Below, in pieces: positions 35,603 to 44,728 of a DNA stretch of 50,742 bases. The notes beneath the pieces are model-generated. The model had not been told where the DNA came from. It did not search any database and saw nothing but the letters and a program-made list of their open reading frames with translations. Position 1 is the stretch's first letter, and each line of letters starts with the position of its first letter. The translations under genes and the position numbers were made by a program. This DNA is from Ignavibacteriota bacterium. GTDB lineage: Bacteria > Bacteroidota > Ignavibacteria > UBA10030 > UBA6906. The stretch spans positions 114,398 through 165,139 of the forward strand of contig PMNE01000065.1 of NCBI GenBank assembly GCA_003162635.1, written 5' to 3'.

Positions 35603-36597
35603 AACCCTTCATCGCGATAACGGTGGGGGACTACAACGGCATCGGGCCGGAAGTCGCCTTGACAAGCGCCCTTCTTCCCCGAATTCGGCGCATCTGCACG
35701 CCCATTCTTGTCGGACCTCTGGAGGCATTTGCCGCAACTGCACGCGGCCTGCGGATGGACATCCGCTTCCAATCCTGGCCCTGTCAGCACCGGATCCCGC
35801 GACGGACCCTCCTGATCCTCGATGTTGCTTCCCCCCTTCCTGTCTCCGTCGTGCCAGGAGCCGTTTCCGCGAGCGCCGGAGCCGCAGCGGGAAAATCCAT
35901 CGAGGCAGCAGTAGGTCTTGTGCAGAACGGATCGGCGGCCGCTCTCATCACCGCACCGGTTTCAAAGCGCTCCCTCCATCTGGCGGGATACGATGTCCCG
36001 GGTCAGACGGAAATGCTGCAGCGGCTCTCACGATCCCGCCAGGTGGCCATGATGCTCGTCTCCCCCACGTTGCGGGTGGGCCTTGTCACGATCCACCTCC
36101 CCCTGCGCGATGTACCCCTGGCTCTGACGCCGGGGCTGCTGCGGACACGGATCAGAATCATCCACGACGCTCTGCAGTGGGATTGGGGAATCCGGCGCCC
36201 CCGGATTGCGGTCCTGGGATTGAATCCGCATGCCGGAGAAGACGGGGACCTCGGCACGGAGGAGCAGCGCATCATCATCCCTGTTGTCGCCGCTTTTCGG
36301 AAGAAGGGGATGTCTCTCGACGGTCCCTTTCCCGCCGACGGGTTCTTTGCGCGTTACAAGCCCGGCATTTACGACGCTGTCGTCGCGATGTACCACGACC
36401 AGGGCCTCATCCCCCTCAAGATGGGGGGGAGCGGCAGATCCGTCAATGTGTCTGTGGGTTTGCCCATCGTGCGTACGTCGCCGGACCACGGGACCGCCTT
36501 CGACATAGCGGGAAGGGGGATTGCAGACCACGGGAGTATGGTTGAAGCCATCCGTCTTGCGGTGTCCATTGCCCGCAATCGCCGCCAAAGGAGATGA
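35599..36597 (+). CDS. pdxA: 4-hydroxythreonine-4-phosphate dehydrogenase
   Basis: PdxA oxidises 4-phosphohydroxy-L-threonine in DXP-dependent pyridoxal phosphate synthesis. The 332-residue protein begins MKPFIAITVGDYNGIGPE and shows the zinc/substrate segments LITAPVSKRSLH, VTIHLPLRDV, LGLNPHAGEDG, PADGFFARY, MYHDQGLIPLK and RTSPDHGTAFDIAGRG. All three metal-ligand His regions are intact. It overlaps the GWxTD gene and ftsE by 4 bp each (ATGA), so the three are translated together. The neighbouring genes have no evident PLP link. Confidence 0.95.
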   Translation: MKPFIAITVGDYNGIGPEVALTSALLPRIRRICTPILVGPLEAFAATARGLRMDIRFQSWPCQHRIPRRTLLILDVASPLPVSVVPGAVSASAGAAAGKSIEAAVGLVQNGSAAALITAPVSKRSLHLAGYDVPGQTEMLQRLSRSRQVAMMLVSPTLRVGLVTIHLPLRDVPLALTPGLLRTRIRIIHDALQWDWGIRRPRIAVLGLNPHAGEDGDLGTEEQRIIIPVVAAFRKKGMSLDGPFPADGFFARYKPGIYDAVVAMYHDQGLIPLKMGGSGRSVNVSVGLPIVRTSPDHGTAFDIAGRGIADHGSMVEAIRLAVSIARNRRQRR

Positions 36598-37262
36598 CCA
36601 TGATATCGTTTTCTCATGTCGCTGTGGTGTACGATTCTCACCGGGTTTTGCACGACATCAGTTTCAAGGTCGAGCCGGGCCAGTTTGTTTTCCTTGTCGG
36701 TCAAACCGGTTCAGGAAAGACGACACTCTTGCGGCTTATTTCGATGGACATTCTTCCGACCAAGGGGATCGTGACGGTCGGGAAGTATTCGTCGCGCGGG
36801 ATCAGTCCGCGTGAGCTCCCTTTCCTGCGGAGGACTCTCGGAACCGTCTTTCAGGATTTCAAACTCATGGGAGACAGGAGCGTCTTTGACAACGTTGCCT
36901 TCACGCTCCACGTGACCGGCACAAAGGGGACGGAGATCAAGAAGAAGGTGATGCACACACTTGCGGACGTCGGGCTCACCCACGCGCGAAACATGCGCGT
37001 TCAGGAACTCTCAGGGGGTGAGCAGCAGCGCGTTGCGATTGCACGGGCTTTCGTTCACAATCCGCTCGTCCTCCTGGCGGACGAACCCACGGGGAACCTC
37101 GATCCCGGCACATCGGCGGAAATTCTCCAGTTGTTGTTCGACATCAACACGCGGGGAACCGCGGTGATTATGGCGACACACAACTATGAGTTGACCCGGA
37201 AGGCGAAGCAGAGGATCTTGCGGCTGGAGGAAGGGGGAGTACGGCAGGTTGAAAAGGCGTAA
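36594..37262 (+). CDS. ftsE: FtsE-like ABC transporter ATPase
   Basis: The 222-residue ABC ATPase has Walker A GQTGSGKTT, the Q-loop in TVFQDFKLM, signature LSGGEQQR, Walker B LLADEPTG and H-loop ATHN. FQDF.L and the short length point to FtsE, which with FtsX activates peptidoglycan hydrolases at the septum through M23 enzymes or their activators. No ftsX follows: the next gene is convergent nfuA-like 18 bp on. The start ATG overlaps pdxA, with a second ATG at 36600. An unrelated lipoprotein-export ATPase (LolD-type) is the main alternative. Confidence 0.82.
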   Translation: MTMISFSHVAVVYDSHRVLHDISFKVEPGQFVFLVGQTGSGKTTLLRLISMDILPTKGIVTVGKYSSRGISPRELPFLRRTLGTVFQDFKLMGDRSVFDNVAFTLHVTGTKGTEIKKKVMHTLADVGLTHARNMRVQELSGGEQQRVAIARAFVHNPLVLLADEPTGNLDPGTSAEILQLLFDINTRGTAVIMATHNYELTRKAKQRILRLEEGGVRQVEKA

Positions 37263-37280
37263 CAGCGCGGCGCCGCCGGG

Positions 37281-37532
37281 TTATCCGGCCACCGCCTCGA
37301 CCCTCTTCACCTCCGGGACATCCTTCATCACGGCACGTTCCACGCCCGCGCGGAGGGTCATGATGGAGATCGGACAAATCAGGCACGTACCCACCCATTG
37401 CACCTCCAGAATACCGTCATCCCGAAGCCGCCGTACCCGGATGTCGCCGCCATCCGCCCGGAGAAAAGGTCTGACGACCTCGAGAGAATTTTCAATCCGC
37501 TGCTCCACCGACAAGGGTTCCACGAATTTCAT
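37281..37532 (-). CDS. NifU C-terminal-domain Fe-S scaffold/carrier (Nfu type)
   Basis: The 83-residue NifU-like domain has RPFLRADGGDIRVRRL, and the Fe-S ligand pair CLIC in GTCLICPISIMTLRAGVE. Such Nfu proteins carry 4Fe-4S clusters to apo-targets such as KorB or LipA. It overlaps mrp by 4 bp, so both Fe-S carrier genes are coupled. It is a domain on its own without the N-terminal degenerate A-type domain of NfuA. Confidence 0.92.
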   Translation of the reverse strand: MKFVEPLSVEQRIENSLEVVRPFLRADGGDIRVRRLRDDGILEVQWVGTCLICPISIMTLRAGVERAVMKDVPEVKRVEAVAG

Positions 37533-38623
37533 CCTCCCGGCGTCAATTGAATATCCACGGCGGGCGCTCCCCCTGAGGCGTTTCTGACGCTCACCTGTGC
37601 CGCCACATTCCTCGCAATCTTCCGGATAACCTCCGTCTGCGCCGGTTCGCGGTCATTTGCAGCGACCGGAATCCCCGTATCGCCGCTGACGCGGATGTTT
37701 GTGTAGATGGGAATTTCGCCAAGGAAGGGAACCCCCAACTCCTCCGCGGTCCGCTTTCCGCCTCCATTGGCAAAGATCTCCTCCCGTTGGCCACAGTGGG
37801 AACAGACGAAATAGCTCATGTTCTCCACAATGCCGAGCAGGGGGACGTTGACCTTCTCGAACAGGCGCCACGCTTTGATCGCATCGGCCAGTGAAACATC
37901 CTGGGGGGTGGTGACGATCACCGCCCCGGTGAGGGGGATCGTCTGCACCAACGTCAGTTGGATGTCCCCCGTTCCCGGAGGAAGGTCCATGATCAGGTAA
38001 TCGAGTTCGCCCCACGCGACATCCGACATGAATTGTTTCACCGCACCGCTCACCATCGGTCCGCGCCACACCACGGCTTGCATCGGGTCGACGAGAAATC
38101 CGATCGACATGACCTTGACGCCCCAATTTTCCATGGGGAGAAGCTTTTGCTCGACCATTCGCGGCCGCCCCTTGATCCCCATCATGAGCGGGATGCTCGG
38201 TCCATACATGTCCAGGTCTGCAAGTCCGACTCGTGCCCCGTCCCGCGCAAGGGCAACGGCCAGGTTGACTGCAACGGTCGACTTTCCCACTCCCCCCTTC
38301 CCGGAAGCAACCGCGATGGTATTCTTCACTCCCGGAAGCAACTCCGCATGCTGCGGCCTGGTCCGCTGCGTCACGCTGGAGGTCATGGTGACGGTGACCT
38401 CTCCTATTCCCTGGATAGCGTCGTGCAGCGCCCTCGAGGCGGCATCCTTCAGTTCGTCGCGCACGGGACATGAAGGTGTCGTCAGTTCGAGGCTGAAGCT
38501 GACATCGTTCCCCGTAATCGCGAGATTCTTCACAAAACCGAGCGTCACGATGTCCTTGTGAAGATCCGGATCCTTCACGACGCGGAGGGCCTCCAGCACA
38601 TGTTCTTCGCTCAGTGATTTCAT
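37529..38623 (-). CDS. Mrp/ApbC-family Fe-S carrier P-loop ATPase
   Basis: The protein of about 364 residues has an N-terminal MIP18/DUF59-like domain (VLEALRVVKDPDLHKDIVTLGFVKN, TTPSCP) and the Mrp ATPase domain with SGKGGVGKST, VGLADLDMYGPSIP, DLPPGTGDIQLTL and TPQDVSLAD. The C-x2-C (CSHC) that holds the bridging 4Fe-4S cluster lies in MSYFVCSHCG. The start at ATG 38623 has GGAGAGA before it; a longer form from 38650 would overlap the kbl stop (ATGA). It probably works with the adjacent Nfu protein in cluster delivery. Confidence 0.93.
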   Translation of the reverse strand: MKSLSEEHVLEALRVVKDPDLHKDIVTLGFVKNLAITGNDVSFSLELTTPSCPVRDELKDAASRALHDAIQGIGEVTVTMTSSVTQRTRPQHAELLPGVKNTIAVASGKGGVGKSTVAVNLAVALARDGARVGLADLDMYGPSIPLMMGIKGRPRMVEQKLLPMENWGVKVMSIGFLVDPMQAVVWRGPMVSGAVKQFMSDVAWGELDYLIMDLPPGTGDIQLTLVQTIPLTGAVIVTTPQDVSLADAIKAWRLFEKVNVPLLGIVENMSYFVCSHCGQREEIFANGGGKRTAEELGVPFLGEIPIYTNIRVSGDTGIPVAANDREPAQTEVIRKIARNVAAQVSVRNASGGAPAVDIQLTPGG

Positions 38624-38646
38624 GAGAATCTCTCCGCTCGTTGTCA

Positions 38647-39873
38647 TCATTTCCGACCCGGAAGATGCATTTTCTTCCCGACTTCTTCGAAGGCCTCAAG
38701 TGCACGATCAATATCCTTCTTCGAAAGCGCTGCCGAAATCTGAGCACGGAGGCGCGCTTCCCCTTTGGGTACCACCGGATACCAGAGGCCTTTGATGTAC
38801 ACGCCCGCCTTCAGGAGGGCGCTGCTCATGTCCTGGGCGACGGAAGCGTCGCCGAGCATGATCGGCACAATTGGGTGCTCGCCGTCGATGATGCGGAATC
38901 CAAGGCCGGCGATTTCCTTCCGGAAGTACGATGTGTTTTTGTGGAGGCGTTTGACGATGGAACGATCCTCCATGAGCAGGGTGAGGGCCGCTGATGCCCC
39001 ATACACGATGGCGGGCGGGAGAGAATTCGAAAAAAGGTACGTCCGTCCTCTTTGCCTCATGAACTCAATGATCTCCTTCTTGCCGGCGATATATCCGCCG
39101 GCCGCTCCACCGATGGCCTTCCCTAGCGTTCCCGTCAGGATGTCGATCTTGCCATGGACATTCCTGGCTTCGGGCGTGCCGCGACCGGACTTGCCGCAGA
39201 CGCCGACGCCGTGGGAATCATCCACAAAGAGAATTGCATGATGTTCGCGGGCAACCTCAACCAGCCGGTCGAGCGGGGCAAGATCCCCTTCCATGCTGAA
39301 CACGCCGTCCGTCGCGATGATCCGAACCCTGTATCCTTTTTCCGCGTCCTCTGCAAGCTGGCGTGCCAGATCGTCGACCGATGCATGCGCGTAGATCTTC
39401 CGGTCCGCGGTTTCCGCGCGGCACAACCGTTGGCCGTCGATGATGCTTGCATGGTTGAGCCGGTCGGAATAGATAGCATCCCGGTACGTTGTTTCTCCCA
39501 TCGCATCGTTGGTGATGGCCGCGAAAAACGCCTCGTTGGCCGCCCAGCACGAAGAGAACAGGATGGCATCTTCGGTCCCCAGGAACTTCGCAATCTTCTT
39601 TTCCAGCGCCAGGTGGATACTCTGCGTCCCGCAAATGAATCGAACCGACGCGACGCCGTAGCCATAGTCCTTGATGCCGCGGATAGCGGCCTTGCGGACA
39701 GCCGGGTGGTTGGATAGTCCGAGGTAGTTGTTCGAGGCAAGCATCACCACCTTTTTTCCCCGAACACGGACAACGCCGTCCTGCGGGCTCTCCAGGGGGG
39801 TTTCATACTTGAACGTATTCTCCTGCACCATCCGTTCCAGCTCACGCGAGACAAGGCCAACGAGATCAGTCAT
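38647..39873 (-). CDS. kbl: 2-amino-3-ketobutyrate CoA ligase (glycine C-acetyltransferase) or related alpha-oxoamine synthase
   Basis: The 408-residue PLP enzyme belongs to the alpha-oxoamine synthase family. It has [38 protein letters not shown] and the PLP lysine in [15 protein letters not shown]. These match Kbl, which forms glycine and acetyl-CoA from 2-amino-3-ketobutyrate. No tdh lies near it. BioF and serine palmitoyltransferase are relatives; Kbl fits best. The track start at 39969 lies in rsmB; the ATG at 39873, 19 bp after the rsmB stop, is correct. Confidence 0.92.
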   Translation of the reverse strand: MTDLVGLVSRELERMVQENTFKYETPLESPQDGVVRVRGKKVVMLASNNYLGLSNHPAVRKAAIRGIKDYGYGVASVRFICGTQSIHLALEKKIAKFLGTEDAILFSSCWAANEAFFAAITNDAMGETTYRDAIYSDRLNHASIIDGQRLCRAETADRKIYAHASVDDLARQLAEDAEKGYRVRIIATDGVFSMEGDLAPLDRLVEVAREHHAILFVDDSHGVGVCGKSGRGTPEARNVHGKIDILTGTLGKAIGGAAGGYIAGKKEIIEFMRQRGRTYLFSNSLPPAIVYGASAALTLLMEDRSIVKRLHKNTSYFRKEIAGLGFRIIDGEHPIVPIMLGDASVAQDMSSALLKAGVYIKGLWYPVVPKGEARLRAQISAALSKKDIDRALEAFEEVGKKMHLPGRK

Positions 39874-39892
39874 GGGAACAGCTCCATTTCGT

Positions 39893-41284
39893 TTACGGGT
39901 GTGCAGTCTTGACCAGGCGGGCGGCAAACGACCCGTCCATACCGTGCCGGTGGGGGAATGTTTCAACAAACCCTTCAGGATTCACCAGCGAGTCGCTGAC
40001 GAAAGCGCGCGCGTTGTCAAGCGTAAACTCAGGATGCCCTGTCAGAAACGTCCTGATGACATCCTGATTTTCATCCGGCTCTATCGTGCAGGTGCTGTAC
40101 ACCAGCACTCCGCCCGGCTTCACCAGGCGGGCTGCGTTGTCGAGCAACTCCCTCTGGATGGATTGCAACTTCATGATGTCCGACACATCCCTTTTCCACT
40201 TGATGTCGGGCTTCTTGGACAGGACACCCAGGCCGGAGCATGGAACGTCGAGGAGGACTTTGTCCGCCGCCGCTTCCTCGAGGGTCGCGGCATCTGCGCC
40301 GCGGAGCCGCACATTCCTCAGGCCAAGGCGCTCGCACGAAGCTTTGATCAGCCCGAGCTTTGCTTCGTACTTATCCACCGCGATCACCTCCCCCTCGTTC
40401 TTCATCATCTCCGCGAGGTTCGTGGTCTTCCCGCCGGGGGCGGCACAGAGATCGATCACCCGTTCACCGGGTTTCGGAGCGATCAGGAGACAGGGAAGGG
40501 CCGCGCTTTCATCCTGGATGGTGAACATGCCGTTGCGGAACAGATCCATCTGTCCGATGCGTGTCAGCGATTTTACATTGACGAAGTAATCGACATGTTT
40601 CGAGCCGGTATAGGCGATACCAAGCTGTTCCAACTGGCGCAGGAAGAGTCCCGGCTCAATCTTCAGTCTGTTGATCCTGAGGGAGAGTCCGGGCCGTTCG
40701 TTTCCGGCAATCAGAAGTTTCGCCGTTTCGTCGATGCCGAAGCGGGCGACCCAGCGCTTGACCATCCAGAAGGGGTGCGAGTAGTAAACAGCGAGGTACT
40801 GGACCGGATCGTCTTCCTTTGACGGATACCGTATCCCCTCCATGTTCCGTATGATGTTGCGGAGGACCGCGTTGACCAAACCGGCGGGCTTGTCACCGCG
40901 GAGGCGCTTGATGAACTCCACGCCTTCATTGACGGCAGCCGCGTGGGGGATCCGGTCGAGGAAGAGGATCTGGTACAGGGCAACGCGGAGGGTGCTCTTG
41001 ATGTTGATCTCCGACTTCGCAAAATTCCCGTGCGAAAAGCCGTTCAACACCCAGTCGAGGCGATTCTGCCAGCGAAGAACGCCATGCACGATTTCCGTCA
41101 GGAGTCCTTTGTCGGCGTCGTTCAGATCCGGCGACTTCAACTCGGCATCAAGGACCTTGTCGAGATACGAGTCGGTCCTCTCGACACGGTTGAGGACTTT
41201 CACGGCAGTCCCACGCGCCCCCCCGTACAGAGATGGCCGCGGAGTCGCCGGGGCCTCTTCAGGGGGTACGCTGCTCTCGCTCAT
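39893..41284 (-). CDS. rsmB: 16S rRNA (cytosine-C5)-methyltransferase RsmB
   Basis: The 463-residue protein has an N-terminal NusB-like RNA-binding domain (about 25-160) and an RsmB/NOL1/NOP2-type methyltransferase domain. SAM binding is in [17 protein letters not shown]. The catalytic cysteines are in [18 protein letters not shown] and [12 protein letters not shown]. It methylates C967 (E. coli numbering) of 16S rRNA. The start codon overlaps the end of the GlmU-like gene by 26 bp. Downstream come kbl, mrp and the Nfu gene. Confidence 0.95.
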   Translation of the reverse strand: MSESSVPPEEAPATPRPSLYGGARGTAVKVLNRVERTDSYLDKVLDAELKSPDLNDADKGLLTEIVHGVLRWQNRLDWVLNGFSHGNFAKSEINIKSTLRVALYQILFLDRIPHAAAVNEGVEFIKRLRGDKPAGLVNAVLRNIIRNMEGIRYPSKEDDPVQYLAVYYSHPFWMVKRWVARFGIDETAKLLIAGNERPGLSLRINRLKIEPGLFLRQLEQLGIAYTGSKHVDYFVNVKSLTRIGQMDLFRNGMFTIQDESAALPCLLIAPKPGERVIDLCAAPGGKTTNLAEMMKNEGEVIAVDKYEAKLGLIKASCERLGLRNVRLRGADAATLEEAAADKVLLDVPCSGLGVLSKKPDIKWKRDVSDIMKLQSIQRELLDNAARLVKPGGVLVYSTCTIEPDENQDVIRTFLTGHPEFTLDNARAFVSDSLVNPEGFVETFPHRHGMDGSFAARLVKTAHP

Positions 41285-42506
41285 GCGCTGTCATGGAAAA
41301 CACGTTGCGGAAGAGTTCTTTGTAGGCCTCGGTCGCCTTGACTGACCGCCGGGCCATGACCGTGACGGCGACATCCAGGGCCTTGTCCACACGGTACGTT
41401 TCCGTCCGTGTCGCTCCACCCCAGGAGAATGCGGGAATCACTTTCGGAGACATCCCGCCTCCGAAGAAATTCGCCGACGGGCCGATCACTGTCCCGGTGT
41501 TGATTGTTGAATTGATGCCGGCCTTGGCATGGTCGCCTGCAATGACACCGACAAACAACGATCCGCTGTCCACCGAGACGCCGTTGATCGTCACGCGGAC
41601 AGTGCCGTAGGTATTTTTCAGATTGCTATTGGTCGTTCCCGCACCCAGGTTCACCCACATACCGAGATAAGAATCACCGAGAAACCCGTCATGTTGCTTG
41701 TTCGCGTACGAATGGAGGATGGAACCTTCGATCTCCCCTCCCACCTTACAGACGGGGCCGATGGTTGTCCCTGCATACACTTTGGCATGGATGCGAACGA
41801 CCGAGCCGTCGCCGACAGCGCACGGTCCCTCCAGCACGGCTCCGGGAAACACTGTCACGCGTTCCCCAATGACGATCGGTCCCTTCCGTGCGTCGAGAAT
41901 TGCCCCCGGTCCGATGTCTGTTCCCGGGCCCACCGTGATGCGCGTCCTGCCGGCGAGTATTGCCGAACGATGAATCTTTGCGCGGCGCGAGATGCCTCCC
42001 CGGAAAAGGGAAACGTCGGCCCCTATCTCCCCCGCATTGGCCGAAAGGAGGTCCCACGGATAACCCGCGAGACGAACCTGCACCGGAACATGGGGGAGAT
42101 TCCGCCATTGTTCCGGATCGATCAGCAAGGCATCCGGTGAATCGACTGATCCCGGCAACGGACTTTGATGCGAGAGCGCCCCGACAATCTCGTCCCCATT
42201 GACAAACACTGCATCAGTTTTTTGCCGGCGAAAGAGCGCGGCGCTGGGCGCATCAAGAAGAAGACGACCGTTCATGAAGAGAGTGCGGTTCTCATGAAGG
42301 GAATTGACGGCAGCACCGGGGTTCTCCTCGCGAAGGACAGCCGCCAGGAAGGGGCGGGTGACAAGACTCAACGATGTGTGAGGGAGTCTGCGGACAATCT
42401 TCTCCCTGAGAGTCAGGACGCCGCACCGCAGGTCGAACACCGGTCGGAAATATGTCAGCGGCAGGAAGTTGTCCGAACGCGCGTCTTCGTAGATGCACAG
42501 GTGCAT
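41259..42506 (-). CDS. GlmU-like putative sugar nucleotidyltransferase/hexapeptide protein
   Basis: The 415-residue protein has an N-terminal degenerate nucleotidyltransferase-like region (FLPLTYFRPVFDLRCGVLTLREK, about 1-150) and a left-handed beta-helix hexapeptide domain (about 165-400) with a run of [LIV]G-x4 turns, ending IGPSANFFGGGMSPKVIPAFSWGG. The family is common in Bacteroidota, where it is annotated putative sugar nucleotidyltransferase. The canonical GlmU GXGTRM loop is absent, so the N-domain activity is uncertain. The ATG is only about 17 nt past the rpmE terminator. Acyl- or nucleotide-sugar modification for the envelope is the likely role. Confidence 0.83.
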   Translation of the reverse strand: MHLCIYEDARSDNFLPLTYFRPVFDLRCGVLTLREKIVRRLPHTSLSLVTRPFLAAVLREENPGAAVNSLHENRTLFMNGRLLLDAPSAALFRRQKTDAVFVNGDEIVGALSHQSPLPGSVDSPDALLIDPEQWRNLPHVPVQVRLAGYPWDLLSANAGEIGADVSLFRGGISRRAKIHRSAILAGRTRITVGPGTDIGPGAILDARKGPIVIGERVTVFPGAVLEGPCAVGDGSVVRIHAKVYAGTTIGPVCKVGGEIEGSILHSYANKQHDGFLGDSYLGMWVNLGAGTTNSNLKNTYGTVRVTINGVSVDSGSLFVGVIAGDHAKAGINSTINTGTVIGPSANFFGGGMSPKVIPAFSWGGATRTETYRVDKALDVAVTVMARRSVKATEAYKELFRNVFSMTAHEREQRTP

Positions 42507-42521
42507 GCGTTGCTCCGACTT

Positions 42522-42566
42522 GCGAAAAACAACAACGTTCCACGGCTATGGCGCCGCAGAACGTTG
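42522..42566 (-). terminator. Terminator after rpmE
   Basis: On the minus strand CAACGTTC pairs with GAACGTTG (42566-42559 with 42540-42533), extended inwards by TGCGGC/GCCGTG around loop GCCATA, and followed by TTGTTTTTCGC. The stem has about 14 bp including two G-T pairs. Confidence 0.8.
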
Positions 42567-42617
42567 CGTAGAAAAAGTCCATCACGCAGAACAACAGCGG
42601 AGTGTTTCCGGAACGGC

Positions 42618-42842
42618 CTATGAGACCGCGGGAGTCTCCGTGGTCTTCTTTGCGTATTTCTTGTTGTAGCGTTCCACGCGACCGGCCGAATCAACCAGCT
42701 TCTGCCTTCCTGTGAAGAAGGGATGGCACGCAGAACAGATTTCGATCTTCAGGTTGCCTGCGGTGGAACGCGTCTCGAACGTATTCCCACATACACAGGT
42801 GACGATCGCCTTCTTATAATCGGGATGAATACCCTCTCTCAT
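42618..42842 (-). CDS. rpmE: 50S ribosomal protein L31, zinc form
   Basis: The protein is 74 residues, starting [16 protein letters not shown] at 42842 with GGGGGAG as ribosome site. The track start at 42872 adds ten unlikely residues. Cysteines in CVC and CSAC mark the zinc-binding C+ form, and [24 protein letters not shown] is the L31 core. It has its own promoter and its own terminator and is divergent from the PorV/PorQ gene. Confidence 0.96.
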   Translation of the reverse strand: MREGIHPDYKKAIVTCVCGNTFETRSTAGNLKIEICSACHPFFTGRQKLVDSAGRVERYNKKYAKKTTETPAVS

Positions 42843-42887
42843 CGCTCCCCCGTCCTTTCTCGTATTGCCCAAGGTACCTCAAGTGTA

Positions 42888-42918
42888 AAAATATACGACA
42901 TTCCACCCATAGAAGCAA
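42888..42918 (-). promoter_or_regulatory. Bacteroidota-type promoter for rpmE
   Basis: Minus-strand TTG (42918-42916), 20 bp, TATATTTT (42895-42888). It leaves a leader of about 40 nt. Confidence 0.62.
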
Positions 42919-42946
42919 TCAAGCCCCTTTCGCAGAAGGATATTGC

Positions 42947-42977
42947 TTGAATTTCGGGGGCATATTCAATAGATTGA
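42947..42977 (+). promoter_or_regulatory. Bacteroidota-type promoter for the PorV/PorQ gene
   Basis: TTG (42947-42949), 20 bp, TAGATTGA (42970-42977). The transcript start near 42984 gives a 25-nt leader. Confidence 0.5.
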
Positions 42978-42996
42978 TTCGGTAAAACACGACTTG

Positions 42997-43008
42997 GGAG
43001 AATTCTCC
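42997..43008 (+). promoter_or_regulatory. Palindrome over the PorV/PorQ ribosome-binding site
   Basis: A perfect 12-bp palindrome GGAGAATTCTCC ends directly at the ATG at 43009. The first half is the Shine-Dalgarno (GGGAG); in RNA it can fold as GGAG/CUCC with an AAUU tetraloop and mask that site. It could also be a repressor operator. Confidence 0.4.
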
Positions 43009-43953
43009 ATGCAGCACGCACGGCTCGCCGCCTTCTTGATTCTTGCCGTCGCATTTCAGGAAGCGACATTCGCGCAATCCACGAGCGTCTTCGGATTTCT
43101 CGGGAACGATGCGGGCGCGCGCGCTGCTGCTCTGGCGGGAAGTTTCGTATCCGTGGCAGGAGATGTCAACGGCTTGTTTTACAACCCGGCGTCGCTCGCC
43201 ACGCTCGATTCCACACAGGGATCGGCCGGATTTTTCAAACACCTGCTCGACATCAATGCGGGATATCTCTCGTACGGCCGGAGGATCTCCGACGACGGGG
43301 CCATAGGCGCGGGGATCATCTATACGAACTACGGGTCGTTCGACGAGAGGGACGATCTAGGGAACACGATCGGCTCGTTCACACCTGCCGATCTTGCTCT
43401 CATCCTCGGGTACGCCACAACGATCGACGAAAACCTCTATGCCGGCGCCGGCTTCAAATTCATCCACTCCTCCATTGCGGAGTATCATTCCACCGCCATC
43501 GCCGCCGACGCAGGAGTGCTTTACCTGATCCCCGAACACCGGATCGCGCTTGGCGCAAGCATACGCAACATCGGCACGCAGCTCAGCACCTATGCGGGGG
43601 TTCACGAGCAGCTTCCGCTTGATCTCACCATCGGCGGTTCGATCATCCCGCGCGGACTCCCTCTCCTCTTCAACATGAACTTCCACAAGCTGAATGCAGT
43701 TGCAGACAACTTTGGTGGTCACTTCCGGGCTTTCACGGTGGGCGGGGAATTCACCCTTTCCAGGGTCCTCCAACTCCGCGTCGGATACAACAATGAACAG
43801 AGGCTGGACCTCAAAACGGGAACCACCGCGGGGATGGCCGGGCTCTCCATCGGCCTTGGCATCACCGTCTCGCGGTACAGAGTGGATTATGCTCTCTCCT
43901 CACTCGGCACGATAGGCAACTTCCACAGAATTTCCCTCAGTTCGGGGTTCTAA
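43009..43953 (+). CDS. PorV/PorQ-family outer-membrane beta-barrel protein
   Basis: The 314-residue protein has a signal peptide (residues 1-19, ending ATFAQS) and outer-membrane beta-barrel features: alternating hydrophobic strands and a C-terminal aromatic residue (SSGF). GDVNGLFYNPASLAT is the motif of the PorV/PorQ (UPF0164-like) family. In Bacteroidota those are parts of the type IX secretion system or of related export, but no other T9SS gene is in this window, so that role is unproven. A long hydrophobic barrel with YRVDYALSSLGTIGNFHRISL at the C-terminus fits the family. The track start at 42994 adds MGEFS; the ATG at 43009 is preferred. Confidence 0.8.
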   Translation: MQHARLAAFLILAVAFQEATFAQSTSVFGFLGNDAGARAAALAGSFVSVAGDVNGLFYNPASLATLDSTQGSAGFFKHLLDINAGYLSYGRRISDDGAIGAGIIYTNYGSFDERDDLGNTIGSFTPADLALILGYATTIDENLYAGAGFKFIHSSIAEYHSTAIAADAGVLYLIPEHRIALGASIRNIGTQLSTYAGVHEQLPLDLTIGGSIIPRGLPLLFNMNFHKLNAVADNFGGHFRAFTVGGEFTLSRVLQLRVGYNNEQRLDLKTGTTAGMAGLSIGLGITVSRYRVDYALSSLGTIGNFHRISLSSGF

Positions 43954-43972
43954 CAACACCCCAACACCTTTC

Positions 43973-44728
43973 TCACCTACCGTGGGCGGCAAACGGCGCG
44001 AGCGCCAGCGTGCCGGCATAGAAAAGAAGCATGCCCCCAAAGACCAGGAGCGGGATGATCCTTTTGCGGGAATGATTGATCTCGGGGATCAGGTCGCTTG
44101 CTCCCACGTAGGTTGCGACCCCCGCCGAGAGCGCAAAGGCAATCCCCAACACTTTCTCGCTGATGCCGGCGAGAAAAATGACGCTCACGATGCCGAGCAT
44201 AGTCGCCAGCCCGATCGCACACGTCGCAAGGAGCGCGAAGGACCTCTTCCGTTCAGCCGCAAGCATCACCGAGGCGATCGTCAGTCCCTCGGGAATCTTA
44301 TGCAGCAGGACGGCAAAGAAGACCAGCAGCCCGATGTAGAAATCATATTGCATGCCCGCCGAGATCGTAAAGCCGTCGAAGAACGCGTGAAGAAACAGTC
44401 CGACCAGCGTCGACATGCTGGCGACGGGGGACACCATCACCTCCCGGTGGGTTTCCTCCCCGAAGTGGAGATGGCCGACGACGGTGTGTTCGAAGAAATG
44501 CAACAAGGCATAACCGATGAGGATAAAGAGCGGAGCTGCCGGTCCAGCGGCGTGAAGTCCTTCCGGGACCAGTTCCACGAACACGAGGGCCAGGATAAAA
44601 CCGGCCCCGAGCGCGAGCAAGTACTCCTGCACTCTCTTCGGCCAATCCGCCCGCATCACCACCAACCATCCACCCAGAACCTCTGCAAGCGAGGCAACGA
44701 GACCGAACAGGATGATCGTCACCGTCAT
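43973..44728 (-). CDS. ZIP-family metal transporter
   Basis: The 251-residue protein has about eight membrane segments. The metal-binding helices are TM4 (HAFFDGFTISAG) and TM5 (HKIPEGLTIAS), whose His, Asp and Glu form the binuclear centre of ZIP (zinc/iron) importers. A His/Glu-rich cytosolic loop (HLHFGEETHRE) lies between TM3 and TM4. The start overlaps the stop of the TPR gene by 4 bp (ATGA). Direction (zinc uptake) is assumed from the family. The 3' end lies 19 bp from the convergent PorV/PorQ gene. Confidence 0.92.
   Translation of the reverse strand: MTVTIILFGLVASLAEVLGGWLVVMRADWPKRVQEYLLALGAGFILALVFVELVPEGLHAAGPAAPLFILIGYALLHFFEHTVVGHLHFGEETHREVMVSPVASMSTLVGLFLHAFFDGFTISAGMQYDFYIGLLVFFAVLLHKIPEGLTIASVMLAAERKRSFALLATCAIGLATMLGIVSVIFLAGISEKVLGIAFALSAGVATYVGASDLIPEINHSRKRIIPLLVFGGMLLFYAGTLALAPFAAHGR

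Noticed and set aside
35418-36545. Plus-strand ORF of 375 aa overlapping the GWxTD and pdxA genes
   Set aside because: It shares bases with pdxA in another frame, is Pro/Arg/Ser-rich and has no motif.
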